Positions 1-6,504 of a stretch of 6,504 nt of DNA are shown here, one piece after another. The notes below the pieces were generated by a model, which was not told the origin of the DNA, did not search any database, and saw only the letters and a list, made by a program, of their open reading frames with translations. Positions within the stretch are counted from its first letter, which is position 1; every line of letters starts with the position of its first letter. The stretch is from Dehalococcoidia bacterium (lineage in GTDB: Bacteria > Chloroflexota > Dehalococcoidia > GIF9 > AB-539-J10): assembly GCA_029857995.1 (NCBI GenBank), contig JAOUFZ010000098.1, positions 1 to 6,504 of the forward strand, in the 5' to 3' direction. The position numbers were made by a program, and so were the translations under genes.

Positions 1-105
1 GGCTAAGGCGCTGACATCCTCAACCTCAGCTTCGTCGCTGAGCAAGCCTTCAGCCACCGCCTCATCACTATCAAGGCTGATATGTTCTTCTTTAATTGAA
101 TCCAT
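1..105 (-). CDS. rpoD: Start of probable RNA polymerase primary sigma factor (partial, N-terminal 35 codons)
   Basis: An open frame starts with ATG at 105-103 and runs to the window edge without a stop. It gives 35 residues beginning MDSIKEEHISLDSD and rich in Asp and Glu. The start lies inside the end of dnaG, a 14-nt overlap in another frame; upstream there is only a purine-rich AAGAAAGAG, so translation probably depends on ribosomes finishing dnaG. No conserved sigma-70 region is visible here. The assignment rests on the well-known dnaG-rpoD gene order in bacteria and on the acidic, poorly conserved N-terminus expected before region 1.2. If correct, the product directs RNA polymerase to housekeeping promoters. 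Another acidic protein cannot be excluded from 35 residues. Confidence 0.6.
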   Translation of the reverse strand, partial: MDSIKEEHISLDSDEAVAEGLLSDEAEVEDVSALA

Positions 106-1882
106 GGTTTTTCTCTTTCTTAACGAAGATTTCCTGAAGCTTCAGCCCGGAGTCTATTCCCTGCTCCTCTAGTTTGGCTAGCTCTGAGCTTATCCCGCCT
201 TTTTCCCTCTCAATCTCAAGCGTCGCCTCTTTCTCAGTTTCTAATTTCCGGAACAACTTCTCCTTGAGACGGAGGATGCAATCGTCTAAATTGCGGTGTC
301 GTTTTTGCTCGCTTTCCCGTATATCTGGCGGGAAATTTTTACCAACCAAACAGTATAAATGTTCTAATAAACTAGTGTCAAGCTTACTTTCAAGGCTCGG
401 AATATCAGAAGAATGCTGCCATTTGACAAACACCTCCCGGTTCTCTGTGTATTCGAAGTGTTCCGGTGATACTTCTCCTGCCAGAGGGCGAAGCTCTGGG
501 TACTGAAGGAGAAGTGATAAGCAATATTCTTCAATGGGGCTGGACATAAACTGGCGGGCAATGGGAGATTGCTCTGTCGGCTTGCCAGGTTGAGGCCTTT
601 TCCGGCCGGCTCTCGACTCTCGCAAAGCGGCTCTTATAGCGGATTCTTCAATTTTCAATTCGCGTGCCAATCTCTTCAAGTAATGGGATTGTTGTACAGG
701 GTCTCTTATTTCATAAATCGAGGGCAGAAGTTTCTGTACAGCTAAGGACTTGTCTCGGGCTTTGTTAGTATCAACTTTGCTCATTACAGACTGAAAGGCG
801 AAGTCCATAATAGGCATAGCTTGTTCTACCAGTTTCTGCCAGAGAGCAAGCTCCTCTCCTATCACCTCATCCGGGTCCTTGCCCGGAGGCAACAAGATGA
901 CATTTGCTTCGATGTTAGAGTAAGCCAATATCGCTTTGCCTCGCAAGGTAGCTTCCTCTCCGGCAAGATCAGCGTCCAGTGCCAGGGTTATATTATTAGT
1001 CAATCTCTTAATGCCTTCTACTTGCTTCTCGGTTAAAGAAGTGCCCATCGAGCCAACTACATTTTTCCAGTCGTGCTGATGAGCAGGGAGAACATCCATG
1101 TAACCTTCCACGATTATTACCAAGTCTTTCTTTCTAATAGCAGATTTAGCCTTATCAATGCCATATAGGCTGTTACTCTTATCGAAAATTGGCGTCTGGG
1201 GAGAGTTGATATATTTAGGAAGAGAGTCATCCAGGACTCTCGCTCCGAAACCGGTGACTCGACCCTGGATATCACATATAGGAAACATCAGCCGGTTGCG
1301 GAAGCGATCGTAACTACCTCCTTCCTCTTTCTCGATTATTAGACCAGCTTCTACTAGCTCTTTTTCTGTGTAACCTTTGCCCAACAAGTAGTTCTTGATG
1401 GTTTCCCAGGCATCAGGACTGAAACCAAGACGGAACTCTTTGATAGTCTCGGGCACGACGTTCCTTTTTGCTAGATAGCTTCTCGCTGTCGCCCCTGTCT
1501 TAGTAGCGGAAAGTATATGGTAATAGTATTCAGCAGCTGCCTCACTGATCTGAAATAATCTCTCTTTCTTCTCATCTTCAGCCTTGCTTGGCCCTTCACG
1601 GGGGCTCAAAGTTACGCCGCCCCTTTGAGCCAGAAGACGAAGGGCTTGGCCAAAATCAACGCCCTCCTTTTTCATAATAAAGGAGAAGATATCACCGCCA
1701 GCTCCACAGGCACCAAAGCAATGCCAGCTTTGCTGTTCAGGGAAGACAAAAAATGAAGCGTGTTTCTCGCTGTGGAAGGGGCACAAGCCTTTGAAATTAC
1801 GCCCGGCTTTTTGCAGAGTAACATACTCAGAGATAAACTCTACTATATCTAGCCTCTGTTTTACTTCTGTTATTACGCTCAT
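92..1882 (-). CDS. dnaG: DNA primase DnaG
   Basis: This is the replication primase, which makes the RNA primers for Okazaki fragments and works with the replicative helicase. The 596-residue length fits the family (E. coli about 580). Domains in order: an N-terminal CHC2 zinc finger (C34, H37, C55, C59), the RNA polymerase core with FRNRLMFPI at 194-201 and KYINSPQTPIF at 223-233, then the TOPRIM fold with VEGYMD (E259) and LDADLAG (D303, D305) as likely metal ligands, and DPDEV at 336-340. A Lys/Arg/Pro-rich linker near 424-440 leads to a C-terminal helical domain (about 448-596) of the helicase-binding type, ending in a charged, probably coiled stretch. The zinc motif has one extra residue, CFGAC instead of the usual CFGC. 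Its ATG overlaps the dgt stop as ATGA, and upstream there is only a weak GAAGAAA, so coupled translation is likely. The gene end overlaps the next gene by 14 nt. Confidence 0.97.
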   Translation of the reverse strand: MSVITEVKQRLDIVEFISEYVTLQKAGRNFKGLCPFHSEKHASFFVFPEQQSWHCFGACGAGGDIFSFIMKKEGVDFGQALRLLAQRGGVTLSPREGPSKAEDEKKERLFQISEAAAEYYYHILSATKTGATARSYLAKRNVVPETIKEFRLGFSPDAWETIKNYLLGKGYTEKELVEAGLIIEKEEGGSYDRFRNRLMFPICDIQGRVTGFGARVLDDSLPKYINSPQTPIFDKSNSLYGIDKAKSAIRKKDLVIIVEGYMDVLPAHQHDWKNVVGSMGTSLTEKQVEGIKRLTNNITLALDADLAGEEATLRGKAILAYSNIEANVILLPPGKDPDEVIGEELALWQKLVEQAMPIMDFAFQSVMSKVDTNKARDKSLAVQKLLPSIYEIRDPVQQSHYLKRLARELKIEESAIRAALRESRAGRKRPQPGKPTEQSPIARQFMSSPIEEYCLSLLLQYPELRPLAGEVSPEHFEYTENREVFVKWQHSSDIPSLESKLDTSLLEHLYCLVGKNFPPDIRESEQKRHRNLDDCILRLKEKLFRKLETEKEATLEIEREKGGISSELAKLEEQGIDSGLKLQEIFVKKEKNHGFN

Positions 1883-2916
1883 TGAGATATTTCTTCAGCT
1901 AATCTTAGCGCATACTGGTCGGTCATTCCAGCTATGTAGTCAATGACTTTCCGCTCTTTACCATCCGGCAGAGCAGCAAATTCTCGAGGCAATTTATCCT
2001 CATATTTCAGAAAATAAGAATACAAGAGACGCATGACTTTTACCGCCTTCACCGCATCTTCTCCAGCTAAGCTAGGATAGTATACTTTGTCAAATAGAAA
2101 CTGCCGAAGTGCGTTCGTTGCTCTAATGACGTCAGGGCTCATGCCTATAGTTGGCTTGGCCAAACTACCATTGCCACTAACGGGCCAGGAGCAGTCTATT
2201 ATGTCACAAACCAAGGTATTGATTCGCTGTGAATGCATATGCCCCAGAGTCTCTACTACCCGCTTGGGCAAATCAGTCTGGGAGATAATCCCAGCTCTAA
2301 CACCATCTTCGACGTCGTGATTGACATAGGCCACGATATCAGCTATCTTGCATATTTGTCCCTCTAAAGTGTGCACGTCTCCCCATCCTTCCCCCAGGAT
2401 TTCAACCTGCCCCTTGGAATGATTGAGAATGCCATCTCGGACTTCCCAGGTAAGGTTTAGCCCCCGTCCATCCCTCTCCAATAAATCAACTACTCTTAGG
2501 CTCTGCTCATTGTGCCTAAAGCCACCGTGATGCAACTCATTCAGGACCTCCTCACCTATATGACCAAAAGGCGTGTGTCCTAGATCGTGTCCGAGAGCAA
2601 TAGCCTCAGCAAGGTCTTCGTTGAGATTTAGAGCGCGAGCTATAGTCCTAGCTATTTGGGATACTTCCAGAGTGTGAGTAAGCCTGGTGACATAATGGTC
2701 ACCCAATGGAGCAATAAAAACCTGTGTCTTATGCTTTAGCCGACGGAAGGCCTTGGAGTAGATGATACGGTCACGGTCACGTTGGAAACTGGTTCTTATG
2801 GGACACGGCTCTTCCCACCTCAGCCGACCTCGACTAGACTTACTCTTGGCGGCGTAAGGAGAAAGGGCTTCTTCTCTCTTCTCTGTTTGTTCGCGTATAT
2901 TGGGCTTGCCAACCAT
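1879..2916 (-). CDS. dgt: Deoxyguanosinetriphosphate triphosphohydrolase-like protein (HD domain)
   Basis: This protein belongs to the Dgt-type dNTP triphosphohydrolases, which cleave dNTPs to a deoxynucleoside and triphosphate and so help set the dNTP pool; the exact substrate cannot be read from sequence. Of 345 residues, the N-terminal part has the family's RDRDRIIYSKAFRRLKHKTQV segment (47-66). The HD metal site follows: H81 in RLTHTLEV, H110-D111 in GHDLGHTPFGH, and D193 in KIADIVAY. H114, H119 and H135 (FRHNEQSL) are also typical. The length matches the shorter, non-enterobacterial class (E. coli Dgt is about 505). The ATG at 2916 is the only start before the in-frame stop at 2955-2953; its ribosome binding site is poor. 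It lies 66 nt after ppsA and its TGA overlaps the dnaG ATG, tying dNTP control to primase synthesis. Confidence 0.93.
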   Translation of the reverse strand: MVGKPNIREQTEKREEALSPYAAKSKSSRGRLRWEEPCPIRTSFQRDRDRIIYSKAFRRLKHKTQVFIAPLGDHYVTRLTHTLEVSQIARTIARALNLNEDLAEAIALGHDLGHTPFGHIGEEVLNELHHGGFRHNEQSLRVVDLLERDGRGLNLTWEVRDGILNHSKGQVEILGEGWGDVHTLEGQICKIADIVAYVNHDVEDGVRAGIISQTDLPKRVVETLGHMHSQRINTLVCDIIDCSWPVSGNGSLAKPTIGMSPDVIRATNALRQFLFDKVYYPSLAGEDAVKAVKVMRLLYSYFLKYEDKLPREFAALPDGKERKVIDYIAGMTDQYALRLAEEISQ

Positions 2917-2982
2917 GGAATCGGTACAATACTGGAAGTCAAAACAACATCCTTAATCTATCGCAGCAGCACCCTCATGCCA

Positions 2983-5406
2983 TCACGTGCGTTTTCTTCC
3001 GGTCTTCGACTTTATTCTCTTTTCCAGCTCCGCGACCTTCAACCTCGCTGACAGCACTACATCCGGGTTCAGAGACATCGAATCTATCCCACACCTGACC
3101 AAATAATCGGCAAATTCAGGGAAATCACTCGGCGCCTGCCCACATATCCCTATTTTTCTCCTTGGTTTGTGACGGTGTGCAGCATCTATGACTTGCTTCA
3201 CCAGCCTTTTCACTGCCTCATTTCTCTCATCAAATATGTGGGCCACAAGTGCGGAATCTCTGTCCAGACCAAGGGTCAGCTGTGTTAGATCGTTCGACCC
3301 TATGCTGAATCCATCAAATACATCGGCGAATTCTTCAGCCAAAATCACGTTTGATGGTATCTCGCACATCACATACACTTCCAATCCATTTACTCCTCGC
3401 CTTAGTCCAAACTCTTCCATGGCTTCTATCACGTTTCTCCCCTCCTCCGGCGTCCGGCAAAAAGGAACCATCACCTTGACATTGGTCAACCCCATCTCGT
3501 CCCGCACTTTCTTTATCGCCTGGCACTCCAAACCAAAGGCGGGCTTGAACTTCCTGTCATAATAGCGGGACGCCCCTCTCCAACCTATCATCGGGTTACT
3601 TTCCTGCGGCTCATAACGATATCCCCCGATCAAATTGGCATACTCATTTGTCTTAAAATCAGAAAACCGAACGATGACCTCGTTGGGATAGAACCCTGCC
3701 GCTATCTTCGCTATCCCCATCGCCAGATTGTCAATGAAAAACTCTCTCTTGTCCTCATATGCTGCGCTCTTCTCATCTATTTGTCTAACTACCTTTGCCA
3801 ACTTCCCATCCTTGCTCGCTGCTTTCTTCAACTTATCATAATCTATCAACGCCATGGGATGTATGCCGATGTAAGAGTTAATGATGAACTCCTCTCGAGC
3901 CAGACCTACACCGTCATTGGGAATTTGGCTTTGAATGAACGCACCGCCGGGAATGCCAAAGTTCATCATTATTCTGGTCACGGGCCTGGGGAGCTTGGTC
4001 ACTTCTACCTCATCTATTCGATACTTCAGCTTCCCTTCGTATATCCTGCCCTCGCCTCCTGAGCAATCTATCGTGACCTCTTTTGTCTCCTGCAAGACTT
4101 CCGTCCCATTGCCCGTGCCGATTACACATGGTACGCCGAGCTCACGACTAACTATGGCCGCATGACAGGTCCTCCCGCCTTTGTTGGTAACTATGCCACT
4201 GGCAATCTTCATTATCGGTTCCCAGTCGGGGTCTGTCATATCAGCAACCAGGACCTGACCGTTCTTGAATTCTTGGATTTCACTACTGTCTTCTATTACA
4301 TGTACTTCACCTTGTCCTATCTTTGCACCCACCGGCTCCCCTCTAAGCAGTAATCTCCCTTTTTCTTCAAGCACATAGGTCCTCAGCGAAGCTAAATCTA
4401 CCTGCGAATGCACCGTCTCCGGCCGGGCTTGGACTACGAAGAGTTCTCCACTCATCCCATCCTTTGCCCATTCAATATCCATGGGCACGCCATACTGTTC
4501 CTCTATGATGCAAGCCCACCTGGCCAGAATCAAGATCTCATCGTCATTTAATGCGAACTGTCTTTGCTCTTCAGCCTTGACCTCTTTCTGTTCCGCTCCA
4601 GACCCATGTCTCATGTAGACCAATTTCTTATCCTTCGTACCCAGCTTTTTCTCCACAATAGGTCTGAAACCTTCCTTCAAAGTGGGCTTGAAAACATAAA
4701 ACTGGTCTGGATTGACGACCCCCTGTACTACGTTTTCCCCCAGACCATAGGCAGCAGTTATGTAGACCACGTCCCTGAAACCTGAATCTGTATCTATGGA
4801 AAACATAACACCGGAGCAGGCCAAATCGGACCGCACCATCTTTTGTACCCCCACCGAAAGATAGACACTGAGATGGTCGAACCCTTTATCCACCCGGTAG
4901 GATATTGCCCGGTTCGTGAACAAAGATGCAAAGCAGTCCATGACCCTTTCCAGGAGGTCACCTTCTCCACGCACGTTCAAGTAACTCGTTTGCTGTCCCG
5001 CAAATGAAGCTGTAGGCAGATCTTCGGCGGTGGCACTGCTTCTCACAGCGACATCCACATTCTTTCCAGATCTCTCTTCCATATTTCGGTAGGAAATTCT
5101 TATCTCCTCCTCCAACTCTTTTGGGCAGGGAGAATGTGCTATCAGATTCCTCAGCGTCTCGCCCCTGTCTGCCAAATTCTCCATATCATGTGTATCCAGG
5201 TCCGCTAGAGTGTCTCTGATTTTTTGACCTATGCCTGCCTTCTCTATCACATACTTGTATGCCTCAGCAGTAATGGCAAACCCAGGCGGAATATTTACCC
5301 CTTTCCCACCCAGATTCCTTATCATTTCACCAAGAGATGCGTTCTTACCACCGACTAAAGCTACGTCCTTTGCTCCAATCTCATCAAACCATTTCACAAA
5401 CTTCAT
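2983..5406 (-). CDS. ppsA: Phosphoenolpyruvate synthase (pyruvate, water dikinase)
   Basis: PEP synthase converts pyruvate, ATP and water to PEP, AMP and phosphate, the entry step to gluconeogenesis from pyruvate in the cytoplasm. At 807 residues it is full length (E. coli 792). It starts MKFVKWFDEI and has the N-terminal nucleotide-binding domain (GGKNASLGEM at 19-28, VRSSATAEDLP at 121-131, QARPET at 326-331). The swivelling phosphohistidine domain has GGRTCHAAIVSRELGVP with catalytic H415. The C-terminal PEP/pyruvate barrel has GSNDLTQLTLGLDRD (703-717) and GICGQAPSD with catalytic C755. TCH around the histidine marks PEP synthase rather than pyruvate phosphate dikinase, which has TSH. T413, two residues before the histidine, matches the threonine that a PpsR-type kinase/phosphorylase controls in E. 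coli; no such gene is in the window. The start is fixed by GGGAG six bases upstream and an in-frame stop just before. A short basic tail (KSKTGRKRT) ends the protein. Confidence 0.96.
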   Translation of the reverse strand: MKFVKWFDEIGAKDVALVGGKNASLGEMIRNLGGKGVNIPPGFAITAEAYKYVIEKAGIGQKIRDTLADLDTHDMENLADRGETLRNLIAHSPCPKELEEEIRISYRNMEERSGKNVDVAVRSSATAEDLPTASFAGQQTSYLNVRGEGDLLERVMDCFASLFTNRAISYRVDKGFDHLSVYLSVGVQKMVRSDLACSGVMFSIDTDSGFRDVVYITAAYGLGENVVQGVVNPDQFYVFKPTLKEGFRPIVEKKLGTKDKKLVYMRHGSGAEQKEVKAEEQRQFALNDDEILILARWACIIEEQYGVPMDIEWAKDGMSGELFVVQARPETVHSQVDLASLRTYVLEEKGRLLLRGEPVGAKIGQGEVHVIEDSSEIQEFKNGQVLVADMTDPDWEPIMKIASGIVTNKGGRTCHAAIVSRELGVPCVIGTGNGTEVLQETKEVTIDCSGGEGRIYEGKLKYRIDEVEVTKLPRPVTRIMMNFGIPGGAFIQSQIPNDGVGLAREEFIINSYIGIHPMALIDYDKLKKAASKDGKLAKVVRQIDEKSAAYEDKREFFIDNLAMGIAKIAAGFYPNEVIVRFSDFKTNEYANLIGGYRYEPQESNPMIGWRGASRYYDRKFKPAFGLECQAIKKVRDEMGLTNVKVMVPFCRTPEEGRNVIEAMEEFGLRRGVNGLEVYVMCEIPSNVILAEEFADVFDGFSIGSNDLTQLTLGLDRDSALVAHIFDERNEAVKRLVKQVIDAAHRHKPRRKIGICGQAPSDFPEFADYLVRCGIDSMSLNPDVVLSARLKVAELEKRIKSKTGRKRT

Positions 5407-5408
5407 GG

Positions 5409-5417
5409 CCTTCTCCC
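5409..5417 (-). promoter_or_regulatory. Ribosome binding site of ppsA
   Basis: On the minus strand GGGAGAAGG precedes the ppsA ATG (5406-5404), with GGGAG ending six bases before it. This is the best-placed ribosome binding site in the window and supports the chosen start. The dgt, dnaG and rpoD starts have only weak ones. Confidence 0.75.
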
Positions 5418-5463
5418 TCGATTATAGAGTATGGTCTATGTGCACACGCCATCTTTGCTGAAT

Positions 5464-5487
5464 CTGCCTCCTTGCTTACTCAGGCAG
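5464..5487 (-). promoter_or_regulatory. Small hairpin in the ppsA leader covering part of an AAGGAGG motif
   Basis: On the minus strand CTGCCT (5487-5482) can pair with AGGCAG (5469-5464) around a 12-nt loop. The 3' arm includes the last three bases of a perfect anti-rRNA motif, AAGGAGG (5473-5467). The arms are seen directly; the stem is only 6 bp, and a regulatory role is inference. Confidence 0.3.
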
Positions 5488-5509
5488 GAAAACTAAAAAG
5501 CGGTACTTC

Positions 5510-5518
5510 ATTATATCA
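5510..5518 (-). promoter_or_regulatory. Extended -10 promoter of ppsA (and probably dgt-dnaG-rpoD)
   Basis: The minus strand reads TGATATAAT: a perfect TATAAT (5515-5510) with the extended -10 TG one base upstream (5518-5517). No good -35 is present at normal spacing. TTGAAC (5537-5532) matches TTGACA at four positions but leaves only 14 bp, so the promoter probably relies on the TG extension. Transcription would start near 5503, giving a leader of about 97 nt before ppsA. It is the only convincing promoter seen in the spacer. Because no terminator is visible between ppsA and rpoD, it may serve all four genes. Confidence 0.6.
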
Positions 5519-5539
5519 TGCCCCAGTAAGTTCAAAGGA

Positions 5540-5557
5540 AGAGGCATTTTTGCCTCT
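5540..5557 (-). terminator. Perfect 7-bp hairpin after ruvA: weak terminator or operator
   Basis: The minus strand reads AGAGGCA-AAAA-TGCCTCT, a perfect 7-bp stem with a 4-nt loop, beginning 25 nt after the ruvA stop. The bases that follow are TCCTTTGAAC, so the T-run of a standard intrinsic terminator is poor. It also lies directly upstream of the -35 region of the ppsA promoter, so it could instead be a binding site for a dimeric regulator. The dyad is certain; which role it has is not. Confidence 0.45.
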
Positions 5558-5582
5558 CCTGCTTGGCTCCACCGTTGTCAGC

Positions 5583-6164
5583 CTACCCTCTTGCCATCTG
5601 CTGTAGCGCCATTCTAACCTTCTCTTCTAAGTTCAGCGCTTCAGAATCCGGGAGTTTAGAGATAGCTTTGGTGGCTTCCGCTAAAGAGTAGCCCAAGCCA
5701 GTTAAAGCAGCTATGACATCGACACTCTCCGGGGCTAAGGGCAGGGCTACCTCTTTCCACTCCTTTTCCAATTTGCCTCTGAGTTCAACGACAAGGCGGC
5801 TGGCCATTTTTTTACCGATGCCAGGTGCCTGGCTCAGGAGGTCGATATCGCCGCTGGTTATAGCCATGACCAGTTGCTCAGGATTCAAAGCTGAGAGGAG
5901 AGTTAAAGCCAGCTTAGCGCCAATTCCCGTGACGGAAATAAGGCTTTTGAACAGAGTTAATTCCTCGCTGGAGGCAAAACCGTAAAGGGAAATATTATCC
6001 TCCCTCACGTGGAGATGGGTATAGAGGGAAACCCTGCCCTTGACAGCTCCTAACTGGCTTGAAGTTGAGCTGGAGACATATACCCGGAAACCTATGCCAC
6101 CGACATTAATGATAACGGAGTCGTCACCACGATATTCCAGTATTCCTTCTAATGTGGCTATCAT
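5583..6164 (-). CDS. ruvA: Holliday junction branch migration protein RuvA
   Basis: RuvA binds four-way DNA junctions as a tetramer and loads the RuvB motor for branch migration in recombinational repair. The 193-residue protein is full length (E. coli 203). Domain I (about 1-63) is the OB fold ending in HVREDNISLYGF; E55 and D56 fall at the same numbers as the acidic pin of E. coli RuvA. Domain II carries two helix-hairpin-helix motifs, VTGIGAK (78-84) and APGIGKK (113-119), which contact the DNA backbone. An acidic/proline linker (about 139-147) leads to the small C-terminal domain that contacts RuvB (about 148-193). Its ATG overlaps the ruvC stop as ATGA, with only a weak ribosome binding site. 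No ruvB follows: the next gene is ppsA, behind its own promoter, so the partner motor must be encoded elsewhere. Confidence 0.97.
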   Translation of the reverse strand: MIATLEGILEYRGDDSVIINVGGIGFRVYVSSSTSSQLGAVKGRVSLYTHLHVREDNISLYGFASSEELTLFKSLISVTGIGAKLALTLLSALNPEQLVMAITSGDIDLLSQAPGIGKKMASRLVVELRGKLEKEWKEVALPLAPESVDVIAALTGLGYSLAEATKAISKLPDSEALNLEEKVRMALQQMARG

Positions 6165-6504
6165 TCCGGCGTATGTTCAGTAAGCCATTGGCTAAGGCGC
6201 CTCTGCTGAATGTGGCACATAGCCACCGCTAAGGCATCTGCAGCATCGCTAGGCTGAGGTAGCTCGGAGAGGCCGAGCTGGACCCTCACCATTTCTTGAA
6301 CCTGTTGCTTATCGCTTTGACCGTAGCTGGTTATTTGCTTCTTTATCTTGGCCGGTGAGTAATAGTAGATAGGCAATCCCTTGTTGGCTGCTGCCAGGAT
6401 AGCTATAGCCTGTGCTTTCCCAATGGCGAACGCTGACTTTACATTGTGGCCGATAAAGGGGTCTTCAATGGCTACTTCGCTTGGTTTATGCCTTACGATG
6501 ATTT
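6161..6504 (-). CDS. ruvC: Crossover junction endodeoxyribonuclease RuvC (partial, C-terminal 113 residues)
   Basis: RuvC resolves Holliday junctions by paired cuts as a dimer. The reading frame stays open through the window edge at 6504, so about the first third of the gene (including the first catalytic Asp) is outside. The visible part contains VAIEDPFIGHNVKSAFAIGKAQ, whose Glu (codon 6466-6464) corresponds to E66 of E. coli RuvC, and SDAADALAVAMCH, whose two Asp (codons 6247-6245 and 6238-6236) correspond to D138 and D141. Three of the four catalytic acids are therefore present. A central KKQITSYGQSDKQQVQEMV segment is also typical of the family. A TTG at 6376 is internal and not a start. 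The TGA stop overlaps the ruvA ATG by four bases, as expected for a co-translated ruvC-ruvA pair. Confidence 0.95.
   Translation of the reverse strand, partial: IIVRHKPSEVAIEDPFIGHNVKSAFAIGKAQAIAILAAANKGLPIYYYSPAKIKKQITSYGQSDKQQVQEMVRVQLGLSELPQPSDAADALAVAMCHIQQRRLSQWLTEHTPE

Noticed and set aside
2088..2093. Perfect TTGACA on the minus strand inside dgt, a possible -35 for dnaG
   Set aside because: No -10-like hexamer lies 16-18 bp downstream, and the bases encode conserved dgt residues.
2917..2982. Possible terminator or promoter between ppsA and dgt
   Set aside because: Only a 4-bp stem with a GU pair and no T-run is seen, and the TATTGT near 2930 has no -35 at normal spacing.
3188..3562. 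Open frame of 124 codons on the plus strand, with similar ones elsewhere such as 174-506
   Set aside because: They lie wholly antisense to strongly conserved genes, have no recognisable domain, and read like mirror frames of ppsA and dnaG codons.
5421..5426. A second perfect TATAAT on the minus strand just before the ppsA ribosome binding site
   Set aside because: A transcript from it would start around 5414, leaving a leader of about eight bases and cutting into the ribosome binding site; no -35 or TG extension is present.
5439..5446. TGTGCACA palindrome in the ppsA leader as an operator
   Set aside because: An 8-base palindrome is too short to support alone, and it is well downstream of the promoter.
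6161..6376. A short separate 71-residue gene starting at TTG 6376
   Set aside because: The same frame stays open upstream to the window edge and encodes conserved RuvC sequence, so the TTG is an internal Leu codon.

Overview
The window is an ordinary housekeeping stretch of a bacterial chromosome. All genes lie on the minus strand, so they read from high to low coordinates: ruvC (5' part missing) > ruvA > ppsA > dgt > dnaG > the first 35 codons of a gene that is probably rpoD. Base composition looks close to 50% GC by eye. The mix of Holliday-junction genes, a PEP synthase, a short Dgt-type HD phosphohydrolase and a dnaG-rpoD tail, plus the style of the proteins, suggests a Chloroflexota (Dehalococcoidia-like) genome. 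That placement is inferred from general familiarity, not from a search.

Region by region: 6161-6504 is the C-terminal part of RuvC, and its stop overlaps the RuvA start in an ATGA. RuvA (5583-6164) is complete. No ruvB follows it. Instead there is a 176-nt spacer (5407-5582) holding a 7-bp dyad, an extended -10 promoter (TG-A-TATAAT), a smaller leader hairpin that covers part of an AAGGAGG motif, and the ribosome binding site of ppsA. PpsA (2983-5406) is a full-length PEP synthase with its catalytic His and Cys. After a 66-nt gap without a clear terminator or promoter come dgt (1879-2916), dnaG (92-1882, joined to dgt by another ATGA overlap) and the rpoD start (1-105, overlapping dnaG by 14 nt).

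How they fit together: ruvC-ruvA is a recombination and repair unit. The promoter before ppsA probably starts a second unit, in which a gluconeogenic enzyme (pyruvate to PEP) is read with a dNTP hydrolase, the replication primase and the main sigma factor. The tight dgt-dnaG-rpoD joints point to translational coupling. Coding density is very high, no gene-free stretch exceeds 300 bases, and I saw no mobile element, CRISPR array, tRNA or rRNA. I found no convincing novel system; the most unusual parts are the structured ppsA leader and an extra residue in the primase zinc motif.
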